This document shows positions 26,001 through 36,420 of a stretch of DNA of 64,000 nucleotides, one piece after another (position 1 is the stretch's first letter; every line of letters starts with the position of its first letter). The notes beneath the pieces are model-generated. The model was not told where the DNA came from. It did no database searches and was given only the letters and a program-made list of their open reading frames with translations. Both the position numbers and the translations under genes were made by a program. This stretch comes from Drosophila miranda (taxonomy: Eukaryota > Arthropoda > Insecta > Diptera > Drosophilidae). The stretch is from contig NC_046674.1 of assembly GCF_003369915.1 (NCBI RefSeq), positions 11,160,001-11,224,000 on the forward strand, in the 5' to 3' direction.

Positions 26001-29000
26001 GCAGTTTCCAGCCATCGATCAATGACAAGCTTTTGGAAATATTCGTTTCTCTGCTTAACGACTCAACCAAGCGACGACATCTGTATGCAGAGAAGAGACA
26101 TGGACACACATGGAAGGATGGGACATTGCTTATGCAGGATACATTTTGGTGGCACTGCCAAGATGTGCCACAGAAATAGTGCCGCTGTTGGAGACGTCCT
26201 CGCCCTCACTGGCAATGCCGTAGAATGTCCTTATTGCAGATGGAACGAAAAACGACGACAATGGCGGCAGCATCAGCATCTACACAACAGCGCCATTTTC
26301 ATTATCCTTGGACTTGTCCTTTTTTGTCCTTTTTTGCAGGCAGTACAGAAAGAGACGCAGCCATGAGACACAGAGGCAGACACAGAGGCAGAGATAATGT
26401 GCATGGGGCGAACAAACATTTAGTTTTGTATTTAAAAAAAAAAAAGATACGAGGAAAAGGAAAATATCTCAAGGATAAAGGATAGGCATCTCTGAAAGAA
26501 TATGAATCTTCCGCCACGAGCACGAGCACGAGCACGAACACGGACACACAGACACACAGATGCAGACTTGATCAAGAATGCGGAACATACCGGCTGGCAT
26601 ACCCGTTTTCCCCTGGCAAATGACAACCAAAGCCTAGGGCTCAGAGGTTGAGGGGTTGTATGCCGGCCGCTAAGCACAAATGAAAATATTTTTCATGCAA
26701 CCAACACAAAAATGTCACACAGATGTCAGAGGAAACAACAGCAGAAAGACCAGCAGCAGAGCAGCAGACTGAGCACCAGGAAAATGGCAAACAATGAGCT
26801 CTGCGAACTAGGACGATGACGGGGTTGATGGGGATGATGATGGGGAGCGGGAGCATGGGCTTGAGCCAAGTCATGTACGAGTATGACCATTCATGGCTAT
26901 ACGGGTATGTGTATGCCGACATATGAACAAATACTCTAAGCAATCATCATGGCCTGATGGAATAATATTTGTCCCGAGTCCGGAGTTGAGTTGGGACCTC
27001 GTTATGTACGTTTCCACGGGCCGAAGGCACTGGCTGTGATGGCACTGCATTGTCTAATTGATGCGAGTGTCCGGGCATCGGGTTTTATGACCTTTAATGC
27101 TTTTTTGATGCCAAACCAACAACCAAATGCCACTCAATGGCTCAAAGCCAGCAGTCCGTTTCGTAATTACCCACATTTCAACATTTTCCAGTTTTGGCCT
27201 TCATCTGCTCTCCGTCTCTGTTGGTTTTTTCTTCTTTTGTTGGCAAGGCAACGGAGCCAGAGATTGGGTTTTCCTAACAAGCTAAGAAGAACCATGGAGT
27301 ACAGCTGAAAAGTCCCCAAAGAATGGGTGAAAATATAACCAACTACAGTGTGCTTGAAAAGCATAGAATGGAGGATGGAAATACATGTAATTGGATATCC
27401 TTCTGGATGCAGAATACTCTTTGAAGCACTTCAAAGCTGCCTCAAGGATAGCTCATTAAACTAATCCCCACTCTCTGCTGCGATTCGTATTTCAGATATA
27501 ATTAAATCACTTTTGCCTAATTCTGAGGTTTTATTTCATTTTTGTTCACGACAAACATATTAGCAATTCAAATTTCGGATACGCTGGCCCAAGGGCACAA
27601 ATTGCAATTAGAAATGGGAATTTTCTCTAGCCCCGAATGTGAATGATATACGGAACTTCACAGCACCCAGCCATCCGCTATCCGCCATCCGCCATAGTTG
27701 CCATACTTGCCACTTTCCATTCTTGCCACAGACCAACCGCTCGGCGATTGCCGCAGAGAGATTATCGCAGATTTCAACTTCGTTTTCATTCCCATTTACA
27801 CCAACAGTTTCTAGTCCCTTTTCCACATTTCTTTTCTGTATTTTTTTCCGCTCTGTTTTTTTTTGTTTCTGCGCCGAAGGTCAAGGTCGAAGACGTGGCT
27901 TCAAAGGTTTTCCGGACGCCATATCTTTTGCTCTTAATTGTAAAAGTTTCGAAAGAAGTCCCAAAAAAAGTTGTCTTCCCTTTTTCCTTGGCTGTGAATT
28001 AAGCTTGGGATTTGGCTTTAGCTTGTTAGTGCTTGTACAAATCTGTCCGGGAAATGCTTTTCACAATGCCAGCACCTGGACACACTGCACTTTCTGAGCG
28101 AGGGACTGTACTTTCCGGCGACTGTACTGCCCCGACAGTCCCATGTTGTCCGGGCAACAATGGAAGGACATCTCTTGGAGCGTGTAAACATTTTCAGCTG
28201 GCAGGCAAACAAATGAACAAACAAAGAAATGCACTCAATCTTTTCTTTTTTCTCGGAAAAGCTTAGAATTCTCCCTTTCTCCTTGCTGTCCAATGGCTGT
28301 CTCCATCTCCATCTCACGCACAAGCAAACGCACACTCACTCTATCCCGTTTATTGGTTCACTTACAGGAAACGGCTTAATCAACGAGGCCGAGTTCCTGC
28401 AATGGGTGGGCAGGATCCAGGCGCTGCGCGATGAGCAGCAGCAGCACGATGATAACCCCAGTAACAGCAAGCCCCTGGACGAGGCCGATGATGTCACCGA
28501 GGACTTGATAGCCGCATTTAGGTGAGTGTATGCGTACGCATACCGCCCCCCATGCTCCTTTCTGTCCATCCTTGTCGGAAATCCGCTCTACAAAAAATAT
28601 GTAAATCTCCTTTTAGAGTATTCGATCGGGATGGGAACGGATTCATAACGCGCGACGAGCTCCAGACCGCCATGGAAATGATTGGCGAGCCCTTGAACGA
28701 GCAGCAGCTGGAGCAGTTGCTAGCCATAGCCGATTTGGATCAGGATGGTCGCATCAATTACGAGGGTAAGTCAGTGCAGCCGATAAAGGACATTGCTGAC
28801 GCTGTCACCCAGTCCGAAGGACACACACATCTAAAAGCCACAAAACAGCTCCATTTACTGCTCTGCCTCTGGCTCCTGTTGCTGCTGCAGCTGTGGCTAT
28901 GGCTGTGGCTTTGACTCTGACTGTGGATGTGGCAGTGGCAGAGGCAGTGGCTTCCTCTGGGCCCTAATCAAGTCTTGCCATAAAATACATACATATAACC

Positions 29001-30588
29001 TTGAGCCAATATTTATCCAACCCCCAACCCCAAGCCCACCGACAGCCGAAAATTATTCGCTCATAAATCAGCTAGACAAACGACAAAGTTTATTAACCCC
29101 CACAGAAGCTCTTTAATGTGAGTGCATGTTTACTGAATAAGTTTTTATGCCCCTTTCTTGTTGTTGGAACTTTTCGTTTGTTGACGCCACTAAGCCACTA
29201 CCGTAATCCAATCAGACATTACGAATTTTACGAATTTAATTTCGCTTTACATAACTCTTATAGATATTTTCGAGTACATTTCTTTGGATATTGCCTATGC
29301 CTTGTAGTTTTAGTTAAAGACATCAGCGTTATGTTCGCCCTTTGATCCAGTGTCAGATGGCCATTAGGAAACACCTTACCTTAGGCCCTCTCCCTCCCCC
29401 ATCTCCACCCCGTCTGCAGCAAGAGCGAAAAAGGGCAGTACAGCATTCCCTTGGGTGGCATTAAATTGGTTTAATAAACTTAAACTAATACTGCCACATG
29501 CACAGACACGCACAAACAACTAGCTTGGGATCGAGTGTCCTCAAAGAGTGCGCGTGTGTGCATTGTTTTTATTTTATGAGTATGTAAGTGTGTGTGTTGT
29601 CTGTGCCTCCATCGGTTTGGGATTCCCTTGTATTGTGTTGTATCATTAGGTTCATATGCCATCGCCTTGCTAGTTGATAAGTTGGCCTTGTAACGCATTG
29701 ACATGCATGTCGCCACACCCAGTCCAGTAAACAGTAACGTCCAGTAAACCCACAACCGCACTAGCACCCGCACTAGCACCCGCACTAGCACCCGCACCCG
29801 CCAGCCATTTGTTTGCTGGCATCTGCAATTTATTTACTCATTTTGTCTTTACCCTATTTACTTTACACCGGCCTCATCTGCCTGTGATAAGCACTCAAAG
29901 AATTTGTACATGGTACTGTTACTGCTACTGATGTCCGTAGACTATTATTGGTCTGGATCAATTGCCAAGTCAATCAGCATAGAAACCTCAGTAGATATCT
30001 TTCCTCTCTATATACCCTCTATTGAGGGTATTCCATATTCGGAGTACCGACCATGGATAGTAGCTCCCTTACTCACATTTTGTTTGGCATTGTTTTCTGT
30101 TCGTTCTGCTGACACTGCAATGTGCTGGAGGATTGGCCAGAGCAACACGTATACGTACACCCCTGGTGGACCCTACTTGGTGTCAAGCTCGTAAAAGTGT
30201 GGCTTGTCGAAGGTGTGAGGAGGCGTAATCACCAGCTGGAGGCGACGTTTTGTGCAGTTCCGATGTGTCCTCTATTAAAGGATTTAGGTAGAATGGGTGA
30301 TTGGGAGAAGTTGTCAAGGGAAATGATTTCCAGTGATAAATATTTGTGGGGGAATCCTTTGAGAGCTCCTGAGCTCGCTAGAGATCATTACTAGACCCCA
30401 CTTTTCATCCAACTTTTTAATAAAAGAATGAGATTATGTGGGTGCTTAACATACATTTTTCCACTCATTCATTTTTCAGGAAAACTTGACCATTGTTTGC
30501 ACAGCTTCACAGCAATTAGAATTAATGGACTTCTAACGCCTATTTTGTTCTTGATTTAATTACAGAATTTACGAGACTTCTGCTGTAA
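8743..30588 (+). CDS. Eip63F-1: Eip63F-1, calmodulin-like EF-hand Ca2+-binding protein (whole coding span)
   Basis: Long isoform exons: 8743-8778 (or 5633-5668), 11247-11285, 11362-11401, 21839-21982, 28368-28521, 28617-28765 and 30566-30588. All are GT-AG and phase-matched, giving 194 residues. EF-hand loops lie at 48-59 (DRNRDGRVTANE), 84-95 (SHSGNGLINEAE, non-canonical Ser at position 1), 141-152 (DRDGNGFITRDE) and 177-188 (DLDQDGRINYEE). An acidic linker (about 108-132) joins the two EF-hand pairs. The known gene is a direct ecdysone-response gene of the 63F early puff, implicated in Ca2+-dependent salivary glue secretion. Two further first exons (13550, 17863) end in phase 1 and fit the exon at 21839, predicting 162- and 167-residue isoforms. 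More than 90 percent of the span is intron. Confidence 0.88.
9042..11246 (+). other. Eip63F-1 intron
   Basis: AT-rich intron after the proximal first exon, ending at the TTTTTTCAG acceptor before 11247. It starts with a poly-C run, holds an (AT)n and TATATG tract at about 9500-9545, and has no credible exon on either strand. Confidence 0.6.
11247..11401 (+). CDS. Eip63F-1: Eip63F-1 coding exons 2 and 3 (long isoform)
   Basis: Exon 11247-11285 encodes MLGTALLGKRATK and exon 11362-11401 encodes SVKKKPFTEVEIT plus one base. They are separated by a 76-bp intron (GTAAGT...TTTTGCAG). The second ends in phase 1 at a GTAAGT donor, matching the acceptor at 21839. Exon 2 begins with its own ATG, so a promoter just upstream could give a 182-residue form. 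The segment is basic and may be a membrane or targeting extension; that is inference. Confidence 0.82.
11402..13276 (+). other. Eip63F-1 intron, upstream part
   Basis: Intronic DNA between coding exon 3 and the first alternative promoter. I see no coding exon. Short open frames on both strands lack splice context. Confidence 0.5.
13277..13321 (+). promoter_or_regulatory. Candidate internal promoter of Eip63F-1
   Basis: A TATAAAG word at 13277-13283 precedes initiator-like words TCATTT (13311) and TCAGTC (13316), about 235 bp upstream of a short ATG exon with a strong donor. The TATA-to-initiator spacing is a little long, so the exact start is uncertain. Confidence 0.4.
13550..13568 (+). CDS. 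Eip63F-1: Eip63F-1 alternative first coding exon (MSKDDK)
   Basis: ATG plus five codons and one base (MSKDDK + T) end at a GTGAGT donor. The phase (1) is what the shared exon at 21839 needs, and the join would read MSKDDKYLRTAF before EF-hand 1, giving a 162-residue isoform. Support is the start, donor, phase and upstream TATA-like box; cDNA is needed to confirm use. Confidence 0.5.
13569..17804 (+). other. Eip63F-1 intron with low-complexity blocks
   Basis: This holds poly-T runs near 14031-14061, a GA microsatellite at about 15804-15822, CTGCCTGC repeats near 16614-16630, and TGTCTGG-type repeats near 16930-16972. A tandem TTCAGT initiator-like word at about 16656-16667 could be another start site, but I see no coding exon attached to it. 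Confidence 0.45.
17805..17835 (+). promoter_or_regulatory. TATA boxes of a second internal Eip63F-1 promoter
   Basis: TATAAATA at 17805-17812 and TATATAAAA at 17827-17835 lie 58 and 36 bp before the ATG at 17863. With normal TATA spacing the first would give a leader of about 25 bases; the second would leave almost none, so the first is the likelier functional box. Confidence 0.5.
17863..17896 (+). CDS. Eip63F-1: Eip63F-1 alternative first coding exon (MDHKEIASQVR)
   Basis: Eleven codons (MDHKEIASQVR) plus one base end at GTGAGC. Phase 1 fits the common exon at 21839, where the shared base restores the Asp codon: MDHKEIASQVR-DLRTAF. The predicted isoform has 167 residues. TATA boxes directly upstream support a separate promoter. 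Confidence 0.65.
17897..21838 (+). other. Eip63F-1 intron
   Basis: Intron before the first shared exon. It includes an (ACAAAT)n-like tract at about 18500-18540, a GGGATA repeat at about 20408-20431, and an imperfect CACGGAG/GGAGCA repeat at about 20260-20310. No credible coding exon was seen. Confidence 0.5.
21839..21982 (+). CDS. Eip63F-1: Eip63F-1 shared exon with EF-hands 1 and 2 (first part)
   Basis: Acceptor TTTCCAG, then codons for LRTAFDLLDRNRDGRVTANE through REASHS, donor GTAAGT. It carries the complete canonical first Ca2+ loop (D48-x-N50-x-D52-G53-x-V55-x-x-x-E59) and the start of the second loop, which is split by the intron after Ser86. Confidence 0.92.
21983..28367 (+). other. 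Eip63F-1 large intron
   Basis: A 6.4-kb intron rich in simple repeats: ATACAT repeats at about 23014-23048, GA at 23358-23377, CACCACC at about 24679-24718, GGTCA repeats at 24279-24303, and ACGAGC repeats at about 26514-26545. The open frames here are low-complexity and no exon is supported. Confidence 0.5.
28368..28521 (+). CDS. Eip63F-1: Eip63F-1 shared exon (EF-hand 2 end and acidic linker)
   Basis: Acceptor CTTACAG and donor GTGAGT bound codons from GNGLINEAEFLQWV to DDVTEDLIAAF. It completes the second loop and carries the polar, acidic linker with a QQQH run that separates the two EF-hand pairs. Confidence 0.92.
28617..28765 (+). CDS. Eip63F-1: Eip63F-1 shared exon (EF-hands 3 and 4)
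   Basis: Acceptor TTTTAG after a 95-bp intron, donor GTAAGT. It encodes RVFDRDGNGFITRDE and IADLDQDGRINYE, the two canonical C-terminal Ca2+ loops. Confidence 0.92.
28766..30565 (+). other. Eip63F-1 last intron
   Basis: Contains a CTGTGGCT/GGCAGTGG-rich tract near 28880-28960 and a tandem GCACCCGCACTA repeat at about 29757-29800. A 90-codon open frame at 30122-30394 has no recognisable domain or splice context. Confidence 0.5.
30566..30588 (+). CDS. Eip63F-1: Eip63F-1 terminal coding exon
   Basis: Acceptor TTACAG, then 23 bases that finish the fourth EF-hand and the C terminus (E-FTRLLL-stop). Too short to be found as an open frame; its position is fixed by the phase-1 junction and the conserved end of the protein. 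Confidence 0.88.
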
Positions 30589-31207
30589 ACATTTTCAGCC
30601 CGGAATGGATGGTCAGCAAACAACTACAAAAATTAGAAATGGAAAACAACGGGAAAGGTTAACCATTTAACATACACAAGTGTTAAGCTATTATGGATAT
30701 ACTCAGTCAACCGAAAAATTATTATGAAAAAGAAATTTGCAGAGTGAAAAATTGCAAGCAAAAATTACTTAATATTTTATACAAAACTAAAGGAAGAATT
30801 ATATTTATACAAACAGCGTGGGAGAAAGTGCAAGGCAGGCCATACACACACACTCACACCTACACTTAAACACATTTTACATTTTACACACGCACACACA
30901 CACATATTACAAAAATTAGCTTTGAAAGTTTTTTCGATTGTAAAGAGTAATATATTCGTTTAAGTACTTGAATCGAGAACCACCCAAAATGAAGTGGAAA
31001 ACTTAGGATTATAAGTTGTTTTTTTTTTTTTTGTAAGTTTGTGGAAAAATTATTTATAGATTATACACACACACTCACACAGCATACACACAAAACAACC
31101 AAAACAAAAAAACAAACAAAAAAGAACATATATATTCATATTCGGATAAGTCTGAGAGCGTGAGTGATATTGTGTTTAGGGTGATGGATGCAACAAGGGG
31201 CATACAT

Positions 31208-31459
31208 AATAAAATATATACATACTATGTAAAACAAGAAATTATGAAGAAAATCCCTAGGTGGATTCATATATTTGTATCTTATTAAATGTAGTTATGC
31301 TGCTTTCAACGTATGCGTGTTTCAAAATCCCCCAAAACAGTTGTTTTCAAAAAGTTGTTAGAATAAGAAAATAAATGTTAACAATTTATATAAGAAAAAG
31401 TCCAAACGGAAACCTATTTCAGTTGGAAATAGTACTTGGAAATGAACGAAACGAATAAA
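31208..31459 (+). terminator. Poly(A) signals at the end of Eip63F-1
   Basis: AATAAA occurs at 31208, 31370 and 31454, after a 3' UTR that includes CA-rich runs at about 30838-30905 and a poly-T run at 31019-31032. Which site is used cannot be decided here. Confidence 0.45.
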
Positions 31460-33030
31460 CAAAAGCCCCAAACAATATTGAATGTTAAAGAAAAAACTAA
31501 AGAAGAATATATGTATGAACTATACTCGTATAATATCGTATTGTATTAATGAAACAGCCCAATTTGCGGATCCAAATCAATTGATCCAGTTCAAAATCTA
31601 GTCAAATTAGTTTGGAATAATTTCTTTAGGTTTCTGTTTTTTGATTCCAAGCCAAAATTCAAAGTCCATTACATATTGCCGTCCCGGCTTAGCCATAGTT
31701 CAAAAAAACTACAAGTAATACCTTTTTTTACAAAGATTTTCACTAATCCATAGGACATGAAGGTTTCAAATTAGTTTTTTATTCATTTGCATTTTTCATT
31801 TCCTTTTTGATAAAAAAAACATTTAGGAGAAGACAAAGAAATGGAGAGGAAAATTCAAAAAAAGTGCTCTTTTGAAACATCAGTAAAGTGAAAATTAAAA
31901 ATATATATGTATTTATATTTAGATCATTGTATGAATCGTACGAGAGAGGCGGGAAAAGTGCACAGACAGCAAATAAGTTTATAAATCAGGTCAAAGGTAC
32001 AAATAGTCAAATGGGAATCACAAGGAAAGCTAACCACAAATTTTTGTAGGGTATTTACAAAAACTGGACAACTTCAAGAGCAGGAAAATTAAAACCAAAT
32101 AAACCGAAAACAAAATCAAACAATACAATTTTCAAGTTATTCAAAACTGTTCTATATAAAGGATCTTTATGCATATACAATGTATGTATGTATGTATACC
32201 ATACCATACCCGATCCATGTCTTTAATTCAAGTAGTTTTTTATGACCTCTAAATGTGCTTGAATACCTAATGCAGAATACCTTATGTAACCCAACAATTT
32301 ACGACTACTACTTAAATAAACATTTGCTGTTTACGTTTAATGTCAAACTATCTAAATTATATGTATACTACTATATACTATACTATATACTGGACAACGC
32401 AGAACACATGAATTAAGACACTATCTATATGCATATGAGTACTTGAAGCGGTAGGAGTTTCGTTAAATTATGATTTCATAATTTATAACTACGAATGCAA
32501 GATGACGAGCGATCAAGATACGATATAATAAACTCCGGTACACCAACGCTCAAAAAATGTTTTATTTCTCTAAATAAATGGATCCGGGTAGGCCCTGTCA
32601 AATTCAGAAATTCATTCATTCATATTCTCTTCTTCGCAGAACTGACAACAGCTTACAATATATTTTACAGAAAAAATTCGCAAATAAACTTTACGAAACA
32701 CAATAAGTTGCAGAGAAAAAATGGTGAGTTACAAGGGGAAAAGCTTGTTTTTGTGGATTGTGATGTCAGAGAGTCGATACATATATGATCGATTTCTATG
32801 TAAATTCAATGCATATGCAAACAGCAAAATTCAGCTCGTTGAAAGTTACGGTTTTTTAAATTTGAACTTGAATGGTCCTCAAATGCGTTAGTAGATTATT
32901 CACGTCAGAGTGCTTTCGGCTTTCTCTTAAAGCCTAGTAATCAGATCGAGCAAAAGTGTACGCGGCAAAATCAGGGCTGATATTCGTATAAAACCGATAA
33001 GAAACAAAATGACAATACAAATTTTTGCTG
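31460..33030. other. Intergenic AT-rich DNA
   Basis: No gene is supported. It contains TATG and ACTATATA microsatellite patches near 32181-32200 and 32360-32390. Some may be distal 3' UTR of Eip63F-1. Confidence 0.5.
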
Positions 33031-33610
33031 TTGAACTTTTTAGTTTAAACCTTGTTTTAGTCAAAATACAATAAATGGGATTACTTAAAAGTAATTAATC
33101 TTGTAGAAAATTTATTCATCAATAGGATTAGACTATGTGGGCGGGGTTGAGGGTCTTAGTTAGCAAGAAATATTCAATGGAATATCAAAATTGAGCATTA
33201 CGGACGATTACTCTTACGTTTTTTTTTTGTTTGACATTTATTCGCTAAAACGTTTCTTTAGGCAACATTCAATAATATAAAGTATTTAAAATAAATCAGT
33301 AAAGTAGAAAATAGGTTCATTAATAAGAAATAATTATTTGGGAAGGGCTTAGAGATCTATCTAGCAAGTAATATTCCACGGAATATCAAAATCGAGGAAT
33401 ATAGTGTCCAATCCTTGACGGAGAACGATTAACCCACTGTAATCATTTTAGCGCAGTTCAGGTGAAAGTTAGCATTGTTATTTTTAAGTTCAGATGAAAG
33501 ATGGCACGAATCTAGAAGAAGAATTTACAATCGTTCATATTTTCAGCCATTAACCTCAATTAGTTGAACTATTTCAATAGAGCGGGCTGAAGTGGGCTAA
33601 GTTCGTTTTT
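33031..33610 (+). repeat. Diverged repeat block, left copy
   Basis: Matches 34310-34885 in order: a GAACTTTTTAGTTTAAACC-type segment, two GGAATATCAAAATTGAG cores (33179 and 33380), a CCTTGACGGAGAACGATTAA segment (33414), and an end resembling AGTGGGCTAAG (about 33590). The cores are the same element as at 283-540 and 40650-40930. A partial third unit follows at 33680-33880. Confidence 0.6.
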
Positions 33611-34309
33611 TCATCATAACGAGATGCTATATTGTTGTTGAAGAGCAAAAACAGCAATCGCCGTAGCAAGAAAACAAGTCAAGTATTTACATACCAGTCA
33701 AGTAAAAAATGTATTCATAAATCGTATAAAATTATTTGGGCATGGCTAAATCTTCCATATAGCTGATATTCGAGGGAAGATCAAAATTGAGGGAATCGTC
33801 GTATTTGTTGAATCGGTAATGGCCCGGTTGACAACATTTAAATCCTTGTCGCTCACATTCAAAAAAGTTAGATTTGGCGCGCACCACTCGTAACCAGTCG
33901 ATAGTATCGATAACCGAACTTTAATCGGGTAATGAGTTTTATTCCATGCACACATACCCTGGGGGGAATGGATGTTATCGAATTGTGAATATGTTTCTCA
34001 TCCCAGGCAAAAACAAATTATTTTCAATATATTTTAATATTATTCAATATTATTTAATATTATTTTCAATATTTCAACGATATTTTAAAGCTTATTGTCT
34101 TCTTGCAGAGACCTAGAATAGGTATCAGGATCGAGATCATATACTCATCACTTTTCATATACATGAATATGTCTAAAAAATGTCAATTTGAGAAAAGGTC
34201 TTTATTAGTTACGTTTTATCTTCATATCAATATTTATACTTTCATATAAAATTAACAAAATAGGGTATACAAAGGCCTATACTACGGCTTACACGCAATA
34301 TAGCGACTC

Positions 34310-34885
34310 TTTTTTTGTTGAACTTTTTCGTTTAAACCTTTTTTTACAATAAATACAATAAAAGCAAAGATTAAAAACTATCAAATGTAGAAAATTTATT
34401 CATCAATGGGATAAAACTATGTGGGCATTGCTGAGAGATTTAGTTAGTCAGCATTATTCAATGGAATATCAAAATTGAGCAATATGAACGAATTTCCTTT
34501 TTCGTTTGTTTTGATTGACCTATGTCGCTACTTGTTTTTTGTTTGACTTATTTCGCTAAAACCTCTTTTTACGCAAAATGCAATAAAAGCCAGTGTTTAA
34601 AATAAACCAGTCAAGCTGAGAATAGTTTAATAAATCGGATATAATTATGTGGGCATTGCTAAATGTTCTATCTAGCCAGTAATATTCAGCGGAATATCAA
34701 AATCGAGAATATGGTTTCCAATCCTTGACGGAGAACGATTAACCTATTATAAGCCAAGGGGGTGTTTCAATTTTCCACTGAAAAGAATGAAAATTTAATC
34801 ATTTACAATCAGTAATATTTTCCGCCATTTACCTCAAGTAGTTAAACTATTTAATTAGAGGGGGATTTAGTGGGCTAAGACGCTT
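34310..34885 (+). repeat. Diverged repeat block, right copy
   Basis: Direct, diverged copy of 33031-33610 about 1.3 kb away, with cores at 34463 and 34691, the CCTTGACGGAGAACGATTAA segment at about 34724, and the same AGTGGGCTAAG ending near 34869. It abuts the promoter region of mge. Confidence 0.6.
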
Positions 34886-34936
34886 CCACGGTTATTCTGT
34901 GCTTCCCACTATCGCCCACTATCGAAACATTGAACC

Positions 34937-34977
34937 ATCGATAGTTTAGTAGCGCGATAGTGCCCTACCATCGATAG
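34937..34977 (+). promoter_or_regulatory. DRE-like sites upstream of mge
   Basis: Two ATCGATAG words (34937-34944 and 34970-34977) lie 250-300 bp before the mge coding start. They match the core of the DREF-bound element typical of fly housekeeping promoters. Confidence 0.55.
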
Positions 34978-35230
34978 CTCTCCACCTCTACACTGTTCAC
35001 GAGGCCCATAAAATCAATTATTTTTACGAACACCGAACGAAAAATTTGTGTCGAAGCTCAATTAAATGCAAGTGAATACTGCATTTAACGTCCGTTGTCT
35101 GCGTTAAAGTCTCCCTGTCCAGTGTGCATCATATTTAAACGGGTTACGATTACGTTACCCAACGATTTCTTAACGTGTGTTAAAATAAAGCCGCAAAGTG
35201 GATACCGAAACTGTGAAAATCGAGGATTTG

Positions 35231-36007
35231 ATGGACTCTGATCCTGAAATTGAGTTCATTGAAAAGGATAGTGGCATGTCGTCGTTAGGCGGCAGCAAAG
35301 ATGAGACGCCAGAACGTCGCACAGTGGCCACTGTAAGTAAAAACGTGGTTCCCATTGCCTTCACACTCCCCTCCGTCTTATCGTGCTCACGTAATGGCCG
35401 CACCGACCGACCTGCTTACCAGCAGCTATCACAGCTGGTACTCGTAGAACGTTTGCCCCAGCTAGCTATACATGGATACTAAATACAAGAATACTGGTAC
35501 ACACTTTCTAATGACTTTCATCTCCTTGCAGGCATCCGCTGAGCAGCCAGTACGCGATGAGGAGAACTACGATGATGTAAGTTGGCGCATGGCGCATGGC
35601 AAGATGTTTGTAAACATGCAGCTCGACTATGGAAGAATACAAATTGGAGCGTGCTATAACCTCAAACTTTCTATTTATCCCTCATCCTCAAGGAACCCGA
35701 CGAGACGCTAAGCGAGCGCTTTATTGGACTGACGGAGATGCTCCCCGGGTCGGTGCGCACTGCGGCTTGCACCGTCGCCGACACAAGCGTGAAGACCTGC
35801 AAGGGCCTCTTCTCGTTTTCGCGCAACGCTGCTTGGATCTTTTTTACTACATCTATCATTATGTTCGCGCCGATCGTCTTTGAGACTGAACGCGCCACTA
35901 TGGAGGAGCTGCACAAGTCGCAGCAGAAGCAGGTGCTCCTCGGGCCGAGCAGTGCAATGGCTTCCACTCCATCTGGGCCTACGCCCCATCTGCCATTGGT
36001 TCGTTAA
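35231..36007 (+). CDS. mge: Tom22 homologue (maggie), mitochondrial import receptor
   Basis: Exons 35231-35332, 35532-35576 and 35693-36007, all phase 0 with GTAAGT donors, give 153 residues. The N-terminal half is acidic (DSDPEIEFIEKDSGM, EEPDE-like stretches), as expected for the cytosolic presequence-binding face of Tom22. A single membrane segment, WIFFTTSIIMFAPIVF, lies near residue 100 in a short C-terminal anchor protein of the outer mitochondrial membrane TOM complex. The frame is open upstream to a TAA at 35186; the in-frame GTG at 35198 with DTETVKIEDL after it reads like protein, so a non-AUG extension is possible. The first ATG is used here. Confidence 0.88.
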
Positions 36008-36251
36008 GCCATTAACATTAGCTCTATAACCAGCTAGAGTCCGTGTTTGGGACACGTTAGCCTAAGTTTGTCCAATATCAATTAATCCCAGTTGAAGGCA
36101 AAACGGAGGTCACGCCCCTCCATACCACACCACACCACAACCACAGACAAAACAGACACACAGCAAACGCCTTAAGCATTTACGCTGCATCCCCCATATC
36201 CCCGACACTGCAGCGTTGCGAGTGGGATGGAATGCCCCCAAATTTGTCCAC

Positions 36252-36257
36252 AATAAA
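36252..36257 (+). terminator. Poly(A) signal of mge
   Basis: AATAAA 245 bp after the mge stop. A minus-strand AATAAA (36379-36384 on the plus strand as TTTATT) serves the convergent ida gene, so the two 3' ends are about 120 bp apart. Confidence 0.5.
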
Positions 36258-36420
36258 AACTCATCTCCGGCATTCTCTTCAAACAGTTGCGAAACTTCTG
36301 ATAGGTTTTAGTTTTGTAGTTGGTGTAGAGTGTATAAAAAAGGAACAACTACAATTTAAACAAATTAATAAAACTATGTTTATTAAGAGTTAAACGACAG
36401 ATTCCCACTTTTCTCCCCGT

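Noticed and set aside
30122..30394. 90-codon plus-strand frame in the last Eip63F-1 intron
   Set aside because: Composition is passable but there is no homologue I recognise, no splice signals at the ends and no promoter.
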